Both the position numbers and the translations under genes were made by a program. This document shows, in pieces, positions 33,888-43,601 of a DNA stretch of 64,000 nucleotides; the first letter of the stretch is position 1; every line of letters begins with the position of its first letter. This DNA comes from Kitasatospora sp. GAS204B (GTDB lineage: Bacteria > Actinomycetota > Actinomycetes > Streptomycetales > Streptomycetaceae), in the NCBI RefSeq assembly GCF_029892155.1, contig NZ_JARZAG010000036.1:1-64000 (forward strand), written 5' to 3'. Under the pieces are notes generated by a model, which saw only the letters and a list, made by a program, of their open reading frames with translations, had not been told where the DNA came from and made no database searches.

Positions 33888-35750
33888 ATGACAACCCGAA
33901 TATCCCGCCGACCGGCGATCGATCCGGCGGACCTCGCGATGGTCGCCGAGGCCACCGAGCTCATCCGCTCCGCCGACCTCACGGACGTCCTCACCGAGCT
34001 GCTGCCGGCCGTCGCCTCGGCGGAGCGCGCCGATCTGGCGGCGCACTGCACGCTGATCCACGCGGCGGTCGCGGTCTTCACCCGCTCGCCCGACCGACTG
34101 CCCGAGGCGCTTCGCTCCTGGGGCCTGCCGGTCGGCGAGCCGGCCCCGAGCGTGGTGGTCCGGCAGCGACTGGCCGAGCGCTACGGCCTGGACCCGGCGC
34201 GACTGGAGGTCGACATCCTGCGGGCCCCGGTCGCCGCGGCCGACGGGAGCGCGCGGGAGCTGGAGATATTCGCCGTGGCGGTGCCGGCGGGATCGGGCCT
34301 CGATCGGGTCGCCGAGCGGGAACGGGCCGAAGCCAACGAGGCCCACCTCGCGCTCCGGGTGACCCGGCCGGACGGTGTCGTGCTGCACGGGCTGCGGGCA
34401 CTGCTGGTGGACCGGGGGGAGCTGCTGCCCGACGGCGGCGGCTACAACGCCCACGAGGACGGCACCGTCCTCTACTTCCGCAGCGGCGCGCCCGGTCCGA
34501 GGGCGGGGGAGCGGGTCCGACACCGGCGGCTGGAACTGCACGCCCGAGGCTGCCACCCCGCCGTGCTGGCCGCCCACCTGCGGGCCCGGGCCCCCGAGCC
34601 GGAGCGGCGGTTGCTGGAGCTGATGACCGGCGCCTGGACCACCCAGACGATCGCCACGGCGGCTGCGCTCGGCATCGTCGACGCACTGCCGCCGGGCGAC
34701 GGACCGGCGCTGCACGCAACGGAGTTGGCCCACCGGACCGGGACGGATCCGGACGCGCTGGGCCGGCTGCTGCGGCACCTCGCGGCGCTGCGGATCGCGG
34801 CTGCGGAACCGGCACCGGTACCGGTACCGGTACCGGAGGATGGGGCCGCGGCGCCGGAGGAGCAAACTGCCGTGCCGGACACCGGTACCCCCGCCTACCG
34901 GCTCGGGCCGCTCGGCGTGCCGCTGCGCGCCGACGCCGCGCACAGCCTGCGCCCGCTCGCGCTGCTCTACGGCGGCCCCTTCTACCGCTCCTTCGGCGAG
35001 TTGGTGTACTCGGTGCGCACCGGACAGGAGGCGTTCCAGCACGTCTTCGGCCAGGGCCATTTCGAGCACTTCGCCCAAGACACCACCCTGGCCGCCCTGT
35101 TCGACGGCGCGATGGCCGCCAGCGCCCCGATGTTCGCCCCGGTGGCCGAGGCGGTGGCCGCGTCCGGCGCCCGGACGGTCGTCGATGTGGCCGGTGGTGA
35201 CGGTGCGTTGCTCGCCCGGGTGCTGACCGCCGCCCCGCACGCCCGAGGCGTCCTGCTGGAACGCGAGCACGCCGCGGCGGCCGCTCGGGACCGGCTGGCT
35301 GCCGCCGGGCTGCTCGACCGGTGCGAGGTGGTGGTCGGCGACTTCACCCGGGCGGTGCCCGGTGGCGGCGACAGCTACCTGCTCTCGCGGGTGCTGCACG
35401 ACTGGGACGACGCGCGCTGCGTGGAGATCCTGCGGCGCTGCGTGGCAGCGATGCCCGAGCACGCCGAACTTCTGCTGGTGGAACGGCTGTTGCCCGAGGA
35501 GGACGGAGCGGCGCCGGACCAGGGTGTCTCGCTGGCGGTCGCCTGGGACGTGCACATGCTCTGCAACGTGGGCGGCCGGGAGCGGACCGCCGACCACTAC
35601 CGGCGGCTGCTGGCGGCGGCGGGCCTGTCCCTGGTGGCCGTCAGCCCGCTGCCGCTGGACGGCTTCCTGCTCCGGGCCCGCCGCGGGCCGGACGACGGGG
35701 ACTTGGCGACGGCCGCGGGCGACGGCGACCCGGCGACGGCGGCCGCGTGA
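33888..35750 (+). CDS. SAM-dependent O-methyltransferase with extra N-terminal domain
   Basis: A 620-residue protein starting at ATG after a good AGAGGTAGG site. The C-terminal part (from about 239) is a classical small-molecule O-methyltransferase: a helical dimerisation and helix-turn-helix-like section, the SAM loop VDVAGGDG near 433, and the catalytic His504 in LHDWDD. This family methylates phenolic or enolic hydroxyls of natural products. Residues 1 to about 235 form an additional domain I cannot assign; it is Arg/Glu-rich with alternating helices and strands and no membrane segment. A Pro-Val repeat (PVPVPVPE) from a GGTACC repeat interrupts the domain near residue 310. The stop overlaps the GTG of PKS5 (GTGA), so the two are translationally coupled. 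The likely substrate is the PKS5 product, by context only. Confidence 0.85.
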   Translation: MTTRISRRPAIDPADLAMVAEATELIRSADLTDVLTELLPAVASAERADLAAHCTLIHAAVAVFTRSPDRLPEALRSWGLPVGEPAPSVVVRQRLAERYGLDPARLEVDILRAPVAAADGSARELEIFAVAVPAGSGLDRVAERERAEANEAHLALRVTRPDGVVLHGLRALLVDRGELLPDGGGYNAHEDGTVLYFRSGAPGPRAGERVRHRRLELHARGCHPAVLAAHLRARAPEPERRLLELMTGAWTTQTIATAAALGIVDALPPGDGPALHATELAHRTGTDPDALGRLLRHLAALRIAAAEPAPVPVPVPEDGAAAPEEQTAVPDTGTPAYRLGPLGVPLRADAAHSLRPLALLYGGPFYRSFGELVYSVRTGQEAFQHVFGQGHFEHFAQDTTLAALFDGAMAASAPMFAPVAEAVAASGARTVVDVAGGDGALLARVLTAAPHARGVLLEREHAAAAARDRLAAAGLLDRCEVVVGDFTRAVPGGGDSYLLSRVLHDWDDARCVEILRRCVAAMPEHAELLLVERLLPEEDGAAPDQGVSLAVAWDVHMLCNVGGRERTADHYRRLLAAAGLSLVAVSPLPLDGFLLRARRGPDDGDLATAAGDGDPATAAA

Positions 35751-38700
35751 CCGTGATCACCGGGGACTACCTCGTCGAGGTTCCCGATGAGACGGCCCAA
35801 CGCTCCACGCTGACCGCAACCCTGCCCGCACTCTTCGACGCGGTGGCCGGCCGGCTCGGCGAGGCGGTCGCGGTGCACGGCGGCGGCCGCGCGTACAGCT
35901 GGTCCCGGTGGCGGGCCGAGTCGTCCGCGCTGGCCGCCGGCCTCCAGCAGTACGGCATCGGTGTCGGCGACGTGGTGGCCGTCCAACTGCCCAACTGCTG
36001 GGAGTTCCTGGTCACCCACGTGGCGGTGGCCGAGCTCGGCGCGGTGCTGCTCCCGTTGCACCTGGCCCTGGGGGAGCGGGAGGTCGCCTCGCTGCTGGCC
36101 CGGGCGCGGGCCAGGGCCCTGGTGCGGGTGGCCGAGCCCGCGACCCCGGGTGGCGCCCCCGAGCCCCGCCCGCCGGCCGGGCCGCCGCCGCTCGAACGGC
36201 TGCTGCTGGTCGGGCCGGAGTCGGGCGCCGGGGACCTCGCCGAACTGATCCGCCGGCACCTCGGTGCCCGGCCGAGGCCGACGGTGGTGACGCCGGACCT
36301 CCCCTTCGTCCTGATGCCGTCCTCCGGCACCACCTCCGCGCGGCCCAAACTCTGCCTGCACGCGCACGGTGGCCTGCTCGCCAACGCCGCGGCGGTCGCC
36401 GAGTACGGCCGGGCCGCCGCGGACGACGTGCTGGTCAGCGCCAGCCCGTTCAGCCATCTCTTCGGCCTGCTCTCCGTCCACCTCAGCCTGTTCACCGGCG
36501 GGCGGCAGGCGCTGCTGCCGCGCTGGGACGTGGCCGCCTTCGGGCGGCTGGCCGGGGCCGGCGGCGCGAGCGTGCTGTTCGCCGTGCCCGCGCAGTTGCG
36601 TGACCTGGTGCGGGCGGGCGGCGTCGTCTCGAGCACCCTGCGGGAGGTCAGGACCGGCGGCGCGGCCGTGCCCGCCGAACTGGTCACCCGGATCCGCGAG
36701 GTGCTCGGTGCACGAACGGTCGTGCAGTGGGGCATGTCCGAGCTGGGCGCGGGCACCGTCACCGGACCGGACGACCCGCCCGAGGTGGCGGCCGGCAGCA
36801 TCGGCCGGCCGCTCCCCGGCGCCCGGGCCCGAGTGGCCGGACCGGACGGCACACCGTGCGGCGACGGGGAGACCGGTGAACTCCAGTACCGCGGCCCGTC
36901 CTTGTTCCGCGGCTACCTCGACGATCCGCAGGCCACCCGCGCGGCCTTCACCCCGGACGGCTGGCTGCGCACCGGCGACCGCGCCCGGCGCGACCCGGAC
37001 GGCACCTTCGGCTACCGGGGCCGGCACGCCGAGCTGATCAACGTGGGCGGGCTGAAGTTCACCGCCTCGGAGGTCGAGACGGTGCTCGGCGGCCTGCCCC
37101 AGCCGCAGGCCCTCGCGGTGGCCGCCCGGCCCGACGACCGGCTCGGCGAGTACCCGGTGCTGCTGGCCGAGCTCCGCGCCGGGTGCACGTTGGAACTCGC
37201 GCAGGTGCACGCCTGGTTGGCCGGCGCCGGGGTCGCCCCGTACAAGTGGCCGTTGGAGCTGCTGATCGTCGACCGGATCCCGGTGACGCCGACCGGCAAG
37301 GTGGCGCGGGGGCGGCTCGCCCCACTGCTGGAGGGCGGTGCGCCGGCGCGCCCCGCTCCGCCTGCTTCGGCGAGCCTGGACGCCGTGCTCGCGATGGTCG
37401 AGGCCGAGGTCGCCGCAGTCACCGGGCGGCCGGCCGAGGGTGTGCCACCGGCGGACGGCGGGGCCGGCCCGCGAACGCCGTTCCGGGAGCTGGGCCTGGA
37501 CTCCGCCGGCGCTGTCCGGCTAGCGGCGCGGCTCGCCGACCTGACCGGACGGCCGCTGCCGAGCACCGCGGCGTTCGACCACCCGTCCCCTCGGGAGCTG
37601 GCCCGGCACATCCTCGCGGCGGCCGGACCCGACCCGTCCCCGGCCTCCTCCGTCTCCCCGGCGGGGTCCCCAGGCCCGGAGTCCGGCGCTGATCCGGTCG
37701 TGATCACCGGTATCGGCTGCCGCTTCCCCGGCGGGGTCGACTCACCCGAGGACCTCTGGCGGCTGCTCGCCGAGGGCCGGGAGACGGTCGGCGGCTTCCC
37801 CACGGACCGGGGCTGGGACCTCGACCGGCTCCACCACCCGGAGCCGGGCAGGGCAGGTCGCACCACCGCGCGCGGCGGCAGCTTCCTCGCCGACGCCGGC
37901 GCCTTCGACGCCGCCTTCTTCGGCATCTCGCCACGCGAGGCGCTGGGCATGGACCCGCAGCAGCGCCTGCTGCTCGAAACCGGCTGGGAGGCGCTGGAGC
38001 GGGCGGGGATCGACCCCGCGACCCTGCGCGGCACGGCGGCCGGGGTGTACCTGGGCCTGATGGCCGCCGACTACGCGCCGCGGCTGACCGAGGCACCCGA
38101 GCTCTACGACGGCCAACTGCTCACCGGCAACGCTTCGAGCGTGGCGTCCGGGCGGCTCGCCTACCTGCTCGGGCTGACCGGGCCGGCCCTCACCGTGGAC
38201 ACCGCCTGCTCCTCCTCCCTGGTCGCCCTCCATCTCGCCGTCCAGGCGCTGCGCCGTGGCGAGGTGGACCTCGCCATCACCGGCGGGGCGACGGTGATGG
38301 CCACCGCGGCCTCCTTCGTCGACTTCGCCCGGCAGCGGGCGCTGGCCTCCGACGGGCGGTGCAAGGCCTTCGCCGCCGACGCCGACGGCGCGGGCTGGGG
38401 GGAGGGGGCCGCGGTGCTGGTCCTGGAGCGGCTCTCGGACGCCCGCGCGCACGGCCACCCGGTGCTCGCGGTGGTCGCCGGGTCCGCGGTGAACCAGGAC
38501 GGTGCCAGCAACGGGCTCACCGCACCCAGCGGGCCCGCCCAGCAGCAGGTGATCCAGCTGGCCCTGGCCGACGCGGGTCTGACGCCGGATCAGATCGATG
38601 TCGTGGAGGCGCACGGTACCGGCACTCCGCTGGGCGACCGGGTCGAGGCGGGCGCGCTGACCGCCGTGTTCGGTCCGGACCGGGCACCCGAACGCCCGCT

Positions 38701-41698
38701 GCGGCTCGGGTCGGTGAAGTCGAATCTCGGCCACACCCAGGCGGCGGCCGGGGCCGCGGGGCTGATCAAGATGGTGCTCGCGCTGCGGCACGAGCTGCTG
38801 CCCCGCACCCTTCACGTCGACGGGGCCGCCCTGCCGACCGACCCGTCGGCCGGCGAAGTGACCCGGGCCGTGAGGCTGCTGCACGCGGCGCGGCCCTGGC
38901 CCGGCTCGGTCCGGCCGCGGCGCGCCGGGATCTCGGCCTTCGGGATCAGCGGGACCAACGCCCACGTGATCCTCGCCGAGCCGCCTGCGCCGTCGAGTCC
39001 GCCTGCGCCTGCGCCGGCGGTGTCGGGGGCGCGGGCGGGCCGGCCGGTGCCCTGGGTCCTGTCGGCGCGCAGCCCCGAGGCGCTGCGCGCGGCGGCGGTG
39101 CGGCTCGCCGCGGCCATCGGGACGGATCCGGCCCCCGCTCCGGCCGCGGTCGGGGCCGCTCTGGTCCGGTCGCGGCCCTGCTACGAGCACCAGGCTGTCG
39201 TCGTCGGGCGGGAGCGGGACGGCCTGCGGGCCGGGCTGGCCGCTGTCGCGTCAGGGCACTGGTCGGCGGACGTGGTCCAGGTCCGCAGCGCGGGGGAGGG
39301 ACGCAGTGCGGGAGAGACAGGCGGCGCGGGAGAGGGCCGGACGGTCTTCGTGTTCCCCGGCCAGGGCGCGCAGTGGCCCGGCATGGCCGCCGACCTGCTG
39401 GACGCCTTCCCGGCCTTCGCCCACTCCATCGCGCAGTGCGAGCGGGCGTTCGCGCCGCACGTCGACTTCTCGCTCGGGGCGGTGCTGCGCGCCGAACCCG
39501 ACGCGCCCCCGCTGACGCGCGACGACGTCGCCCAGCCGGCGCTCTTCGCCGTGATGGTCTCGCTCGCCGCGCTCTGGCGCTCCTTCGGCGTCCACCCGGA
39601 CGCGGTGGTGGGGCACAGCCAGGGCGAGATCGCCGCCGCCCACGTGTCCGGCGCGCTCACGCTGGCGGACGCGGCCCGGGTGGTGGCGGTCCGCGCGCGG
39701 GCGGTGCGGCGGTTGGCGCCCGGCCGGATGGCGGCGGTGGGCCTGCCCGCCCGGGAGGTCGGCGGCCTGCTGGCCCGGCGCCCCGGTCTGGCGGTGGCGG
39801 CGGAGAACTCGCCACGGTCCACCGTGATCGCCGGCGGCGTCGAGGACGTCGAGGAGTTGGTCGCCGAGCTCACCGGGCGGGGCGTCCCGGCCCGGGTGCT
39901 GCCGGTCAGGTACGCCTCGCACTCCGCGGCGGTCGAAGAGTTGGCGGCGGAGTTGGCCGGGAGCCTGGCCGGCATCGTCGCCCGCCCGGGCAGCGTGCCG
40001 TTCTTCTCCACGGTCGGGGCGCTCGAACCGCTCGGGCCGGTCGGCGCGTTCGAACCGGGCCCGCTGGACACCACCCGCCTGGACGCCGAGTACTGGTACC
40101 GCAACCTGCGGCAGCCGGTCCGGCTGCACGATACGGTCCGGGCCCTGCTGGAACGGGGCCACCGCAGGTTCGTCGAGATCAGCCCGCACCCGGTGCTGGT
40201 CCAGGCCGTCGAGGAGACGGCGGAGGCCGCCGGTATCACCGCGGCGGCGGTCGCCACCCTGCGCCGGGCGGCGGACGGCCCGCACCGGTTCCTGCTGTCG
40301 GCGGCGGAAGCGCAGCTCAGCGGCGTACCGGTCGACTGGGCGGCCGCGTTCACCGGGGTGGAGCACGGCCATGTCGACTTGCCGACCTATCCGTTCCAGC
40401 GGCAGCGCTACTGGCTGACGGTCGATCGGTCCACCGGCCGGCCCGGGCCCGCACCCGAAGTGCCCGGCGCCGAGAGACCACACGCGGCGGAGTCCGAGCC
40501 GGATGTGCTGGCCGTGGTGCTGGCCCACACGGCCGCCGTGCTCGGCCACCCCGAGGGGGCCAGGCTGCCTGCTGACGTCGCCTTCCAGGAGCTGGGTGCG
40601 GGGTCGATGGCCGCCGTCGAACTCCGCGCTCGGCTGGGCGGTGAGCTCGGTCTGGCGCTGTCGGCCACCGCCGTCTTCGACCACCCGACGCCCCGGCGGC
40701 TCGCCGCCCACCTGGTGGAGCGGCGCCATCGGCCCGCCGCCACAGCCTCCGCCGCCGCCACAGCCTCCGCCGGCGCCACACCCTCCACCGGCGCGCCGCT
40801 CGACGGCGAACTGCCTGACGGCCTGGACGCCCTGTACCGCCACGCCTGCCGCAGCGGCCTCGGTACGGTCGCCGCCGACCTGCTGCGGACCGTTTCGCGG
40901 CTGCGGCCGTCCTTCGCCGGCGACGTGGCGGCCGAGCACGCACCGGTCGCCGTCCGCCTGCCCGGTCAGGCGACTGGGCGGATGGCCGGTCAGGCGGCCG
41001 GGGTGGACCGACGGGCGCCCGTGCTGCTCTGCCTGCCGTCGGTGTTGCCCACCGGAGGTCCGCACGAGTACACGGAGCTGGCCCGCCATCTCGGCACGTG
41101 GGAGACGGCGGTGCTCCCCCAACCTGGTTTCCTCCCTGGAGAGTTGGTGCCACAGGACCTGGCTGCGCTGATCGCCGCTCATGCCGAGGGTGCGCTGCGG
41201 CACGCCGGCGCCGCGCCCGTCCTGCTGTGCGGCCACTCCTCGGGTGGGCTCATCGCCCAGGCGCTCGCGCAGCATCTGGAGCGACTCGGGCGGCCGGCGG
41301 CCGGTGTCGTGCTGCTCGACACGCCCTGGCCGGACCGGGGCTTCCAGGCCGACACTCTGCCCGCCGTCCTGGCCCTGCTGGCCGACCGGCCCGGCGCGCT
41401 CGCCGCCGAGCCCGTCAATCCGACCCGGCTGACCGCGACCGGCGCCTACCTGCGGCTGCTGGACGGCCGCACCCCTGGCGCGGTGTCCACGCGGACCCTG
41501 CTGGTCCGGGCCGAACGGCCGTTGGACGGAGTCGGCGCCCTCACCTCGTGGGCACTTCCGCACGTCCGGGCCGACGTTCCGGGCGACCACTTCACCATGC
41601 TGACCGAGCACGCGGCCCTGGTGGCCCGGGAGATCGACTCCTGGGCCGCCGCCGGGCCGCCGGGTGGTCCCACCCTCCCCGAGGAGCCCGCCCCGTGA
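35747..41698 (+). CDS. Type I PKS with starter ligase and thioesterase: A-ACP-KS-AT-ACP-TE (PKS5)
   Basis: A 1983-residue protein starting at GTG within the methyltransferase stop. An AMP-dependent acyl ligase occupies about 1-530: SSGTTSARPK P-loop, QWGMSE, LRTGD, GRHAELINVGG, and the PTGK lysine. ACP1 has GLDSAG. The KS (about 648-1075) has Cys near 820. The AT (about 1180-1480) has GHSQGE (about 1290) and YASH (about 1388), the methylmalonyl signature, unlike every other AT here. ACP2 has GAGSM (about 1619). The type I TE has Ser1831 in GHSSGG, Asp near 1858 and His near 1948. No KR, DH, ER or C domain is present. The expected chemistry is activation of a carboxylic acid, one or more unreduced methylmalonyl extensions, and release by hydrolysis or cyclisation. 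There is no docking helix before the ligase, so it probably does not accept a chain from PKS4. The starter acid cannot be read from the sequence. Confidence 0.93.
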   Translation: MTVITGDYLVEVPDETAQRSTLTATLPALFDAVAGRLGEAVAVHGGGRAYSWSRWRAESSALAAGLQQYGIGVGDVVAVQLPNCWEFLVTHVAVAELGAVLLPLHLALGEREVASLLARARARALVRVAEPATPGGAPEPRPPAGPPPLERLLLVGPESGAGDLAELIRRHLGARPRPTVVTPDLPFVLMPSSGTTSARPKLCLHAHGGLLANAAAVAEYGRAAADDVLVSASPFSHLFGLLSVHLSLFTGGRQALLPRWDVAAFGRLAGAGGASVLFAVPAQLRDLVRAGGVVSSTLREVRTGGAAVPAELVTRIREVLGARTVVQWGMSELGAGTVTGPDDPPEVAAGSIGRPLPGARARVAGPDGTPCGDGETGELQYRGPSLFRGYLDDPQATRAAFTPDGWLRTGDRARRDPDGTFGYRGRHAELINVGGLKFTASEVETVLGGLPQPQALAVAARPDDRLGEYPVLLAELRAGCTLELAQVHAWLAGAGVAPYKWPLELLIVDRIPVTPTGKVARGRLAPLLEGGAPARPAPPASASLDAVLAMVEAEVAAVTGRPAEGVPPADGGAGPRTPFRELGLDSAGAVRLAARLADLTGRPLPSTAAFDHPSPRELARHILAAAGPDPSPASSVSPAGSPGPESGADPVVITGIGCRFPGGVDSPEDLWRLLAEGRETVGGFPTDRGWDLDRLHHPEPGRAGRTTARGGSFLADAGAFDAAFFGISPREALGMDPQQRLLLETGWEALERAGIDPATLRGTAAGVYLGLMAADYAPRLTEAPELYDGQLLTGNASSVASGRLAYLLGLTGPALTVDTACSSSLVALHLAVQALRRGEVDLAITGGATVMATAASFVDFARQRALASDGRCKAFAADADGAGWGEGAAVLVLERLSDARAHGHPVLAVVAGSAVNQDGASNGLTAPSGPAQQQVIQLALADAGLTPDQIDVVEAHGTGTPLGDRVEAGALTAVFGPDRAPERPLRLGSVKSNLGHTQAAAGAAGLIKMVLALRHELLPRTLHVDGAALPTDPSAGEVTRAVRLLHAARPWPGSVRPRRAGISAFGISGTNAHVILAEPPAPSSPPAPAPAVSGARAGRPVPWVLSARSPEALRAAAVRLAAAIGTDPAPAPAAVGAALVRSRPCYEHQAVVVGRERDGLRAGLAAVASGHWSADVVQVRSAGEGRSAGETGGAGEGRTVFVFPGQGAQWPGMAADLLDAFPAFAHSIAQCERAFAPHVDFSLGAVLRAEPDAPPLTRDDVAQPALFAVMVSLAALWRSFGVHPDAVVGHSQGEIAAAHVSGALTLADAARVVAVRARAVRRLAPGRMAAVGLPAREVGGLLARRPGLAVAAENSPRSTVIAGGVEDVEELVAELTGRGVPARVLPVRYASHSAAVEELAAELAGSLAGIVARPGSVPFFSTVGALEPLGPVGAFEPGPLDTTRLDAEYWYRNLRQPVRLHDTVRALLERGHRRFVEISPHPVLVQAVEETAEAAGITAAAVATLRRAADGPHRFLLSAAEAQLSGVPVDWAAAFTGVEHGHVDLPTYPFQRQRYWLTVDRSTGRPGPAPEVPGAERPHAAESEPDVLAVVLAHTAAVLGHPEGARLPADVAFQELGAGSMAAVELRARLGGELGLALSATAVFDHPTPRRLAAHLVERRHRPAATASAAATASAGATPSTGAPLDGELPDGLDALYRHACRSGLGTVAADLLRTVSRLRPSFAGDVAAEHAPVAVRLPGQATGRMAGQAAGVDRRAPVLLCLPSVLPTGGPHEYTELARHLGTWETAVLPQPGFLPGELVPQDLAALIAAHAEGALRHAGAAPVLLCGHSSGGLIAQALAQHLERLGRPAAGVVLLDTPWPDRGFQADTLPAVLALLADRPGALAAEPVNPTRLTATGAYLRLLDGRTPGAVSTRTLLVRAERPLDGVGALTSWALPHVRADVPGDHFTMLTEHAALVAREIDSWAAAGPPGGPTLPEEPAP

Positions 41699-43446
41699 GC
41701 ACCGACCTCGACGGCGACGCCGCCGATCGCCACGCCGCTGATCGCGACGCCGCTGACCGTGACGCCCTGGCCGTCGCGATCCTGCGGGCCGGCGCCGGTC
41801 GCCCCGACGTCTCGCCCTATCCGGCGCTGCGCCGCATCACCGCTGAACTCGGCGGCGGCGAAGCCCTGCTGGCCACCGACCAGGCCAGGCTGAGAGCGCT
41901 GCTCGAAGTCACCGCCGCCGCCGATCCCCGGCTGTTCCACGTGATGTTCCTGCACCACTGCATGACCATCGGTGCAGCGCTGGACTACGGCGCGCTCGCC
42001 GCCGACGTCGCCGAGCTCGCCCAGGGCCGCTCGATCGGTGCGGCCTTGATGACGGAGCTGGGCCGGGGCAACAGCAGCGCCGGCATCCGGACCGAAGCCG
42101 TCCTGGACCGGGCGAGCGGCGAGTTCGTGCTGCACACGCCGGCGGCCGGGGCGGCCAAGTACCCGCCCAACGTGGGGGAACAGGGGCTCTCCCGGCTCGC
42201 GGTGGTGAGCGCCCGGCTGCGGGTGGACGGCACTGATCGGGGCGTCTTCCTCTTCCTGGTGGCGCTCAGGGACGAGCACGGGCCGGCGGCCGGGGTGACC
42301 ATCGGGCGCCGCCCGCCCACCGCGCTGCTGCCGCTGGACTACGCCACCGTGCGGTTCGACGGCGTCCGGGTGCCCGGTCACCGCTGGCTGGCCGACGGCG
42401 CAGGCTTCGAGGCCGACGGCGGCTTCCACGATCCGACCGGCGGGCCGGAGCAGCGCACCCGCCGCAGTCTGGCGATGAGCCGTTTCGCCTGGGGTGCGGT
42501 CACCGCCGGGCTCGCCGCGGCCGCCCGGGCGGCCGTTGCCATCTCCCTGTCACACGCCCTGCGGCGAATCACCACCGACCGAGCGGCCGGCGACCGGCCG
42601 GCCCTCGAACTCCTGCACCAACAAAGGCTGTTGTTCGGTGCGGCCGCTGCCGCGCAGACGGCCACCGTGCTGGCTCGCCGGGCGACGGCGGCCTGCTGGC
42701 GGATCCCCCCGGGTGGTGGCCGGGGCAGCGGCCCGCCGGCCGAGGTGATGCGCGGACTCGCGCTGACCAAGGCGGGCGTCGACCGGCTCGCCGACCAGGC
42801 GGTGGCCCGCTGCCGCTCGGCGGCCGGTGCGCTCGGCTTCTTCTCGGAGAACCGGTTGATCGAGTATCAGGCGTTGACCATGGCTTTCCACTCGGCGGGC
42901 GGCGACAACCGGCTGATCCTGCTGGACGCCGCCCGGGCCATGGCCGAATCGCTCGCCTACCGTCCGCCGGCCGAGAACGAGGCCGAGGAGGAGGAATTCT
43001 GCGCCCTCTTCCGGGCTCGCGAACGTTTGCTGCACGCCCAGTTGACGGACCGTCTGAGTGCCTCCGAGGACGCGGGTGTGGCGCCCACCCAGGCCTGGGA
43101 CGACCACTCGGGCCTGGCGCTGCTCTTCGCCGAGGCCCACCTGGCCCGCACCACCGCCGAGACCCTGGAAACCGCTGCCTTGGAGGCCGCCGAGGCCCCG
43201 GCTGGAGCGTTGCTGCGCGACCTCGGCCGGTACGGCGCGCTGGAGGAGGTCTCCGTGAACGTCGGCTGGTTCCTGACCGAGGGACTGCTGACCCCCGCTC
43301 AGGCCCGAGCGCTGCCGGACCGGCTCGACGCGCTGTGTCGGCGCCTGCTGCCCCGAGTCGGCGAACTGGTCGAGTTGATGGCGACGCCCCGAGCCGCCCT
43401 GCTGGGTCCGCTCGCCGCGCCGGACTACGTCGAGGCGTTGACCTGA
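41695..43446 (+). CDS. Acyl-CoA oxidase-like flavoprotein lacking the catalytic Glu
   Basis: A 583-residue protein, GTG start overlapping the PKS5 stop, after a GAGGAG site. The order of motifs follows acyl-CoA oxidases: MTELGRGNSS (flavin region, normally MTELGHGSN), a substrate-shaping beta domain with VTIGRRP and VRFDGVRVPGH, and helical C-terminal domains. The family oxidises acyl thioesters to 2-enoyl thioesters with FAD and O2. In family members the base is the first Glu of an EGEN/EGDN motif. Here the aligned text is SAGGDN, giving Gly402 at that place. Either the chemistry differs, another residue serves as base, or it is a binding protein. The N-terminus carries three AADR(H/D) repeats from a 15-bp DNA repeat. 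Cotranscription with PKS5 suggests an acyl-ACP or released PKS5 product as substrate. Confidence 0.75.
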   Translation: MSTDLDGDAADRHAADRDAADRDALAVAILRAGAGRPDVSPYPALRRITAELGGGEALLATDQARLRALLEVTAAADPRLFHVMFLHHCMTIGAALDYGALAADVAELAQGRSIGAALMTELGRGNSSAGIRTEAVLDRASGEFVLHTPAAGAAKYPPNVGEQGLSRLAVVSARLRVDGTDRGVFLFLVALRDEHGPAAGVTIGRRPPTALLPLDYATVRFDGVRVPGHRWLADGAGFEADGGFHDPTGGPEQRTRRSLAMSRFAWGAVTAGLAAAARAAVAISLSHALRRITTDRAAGDRPALELLHQQRLLFGAAAAAQTATVLARRATAACWRIPPGGGRGSGPPAEVMRGLALTKAGVDRLADQAVARCRSAAGALGFFSENRLIEYQALTMAFHSAGGDNRLILLDAARAMAESLAYRPPAENEAEEEEFCALFRARERLLHAQLTDRLSASEDAGVAPTQAWDDHSGLALLFAEAHLARTTAETLETAALEAAEAPAGALLRDLGRYGALEEVSVNVGWFLTEGLLTPAQARALPDRLDALCRRLLPRVGELVELMATPRAALLGPLAAPDYVEALT

Positions 43447-43483
43447 CCTCTGACCCCTGACCTCTGACCCCTGCCCCCTGACG
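43443..43483 (+). repeat. 14-bp tandem repeat at operon end
   Basis: Two exact copies of CTGACCTCTGACCC and a degenerate third start at the stop codon of the oxidase-like gene. Its role is unknown; it marks the end of the coupled MT-PKS5-oxidase operon. Confidence 0.7.
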
Positions 43484-43601
43484 CCCGGAACCCGACGCCT
43501 GAACCGGTCCACCGTGCACCAACGTGGCGTAGTCCAGCCCGTGTAGCCGCCGGAGGCTGAGATCCGGGCAATCTCTTCGTAGTCTCTCGATATCGGAACG
43601 T

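Noticed and set aside
43443..43483. Repeats considered as a CRISPR array
   Set aside because: The units are contiguous with no spacers and only two to three copies; the same holds for 47067-47108.
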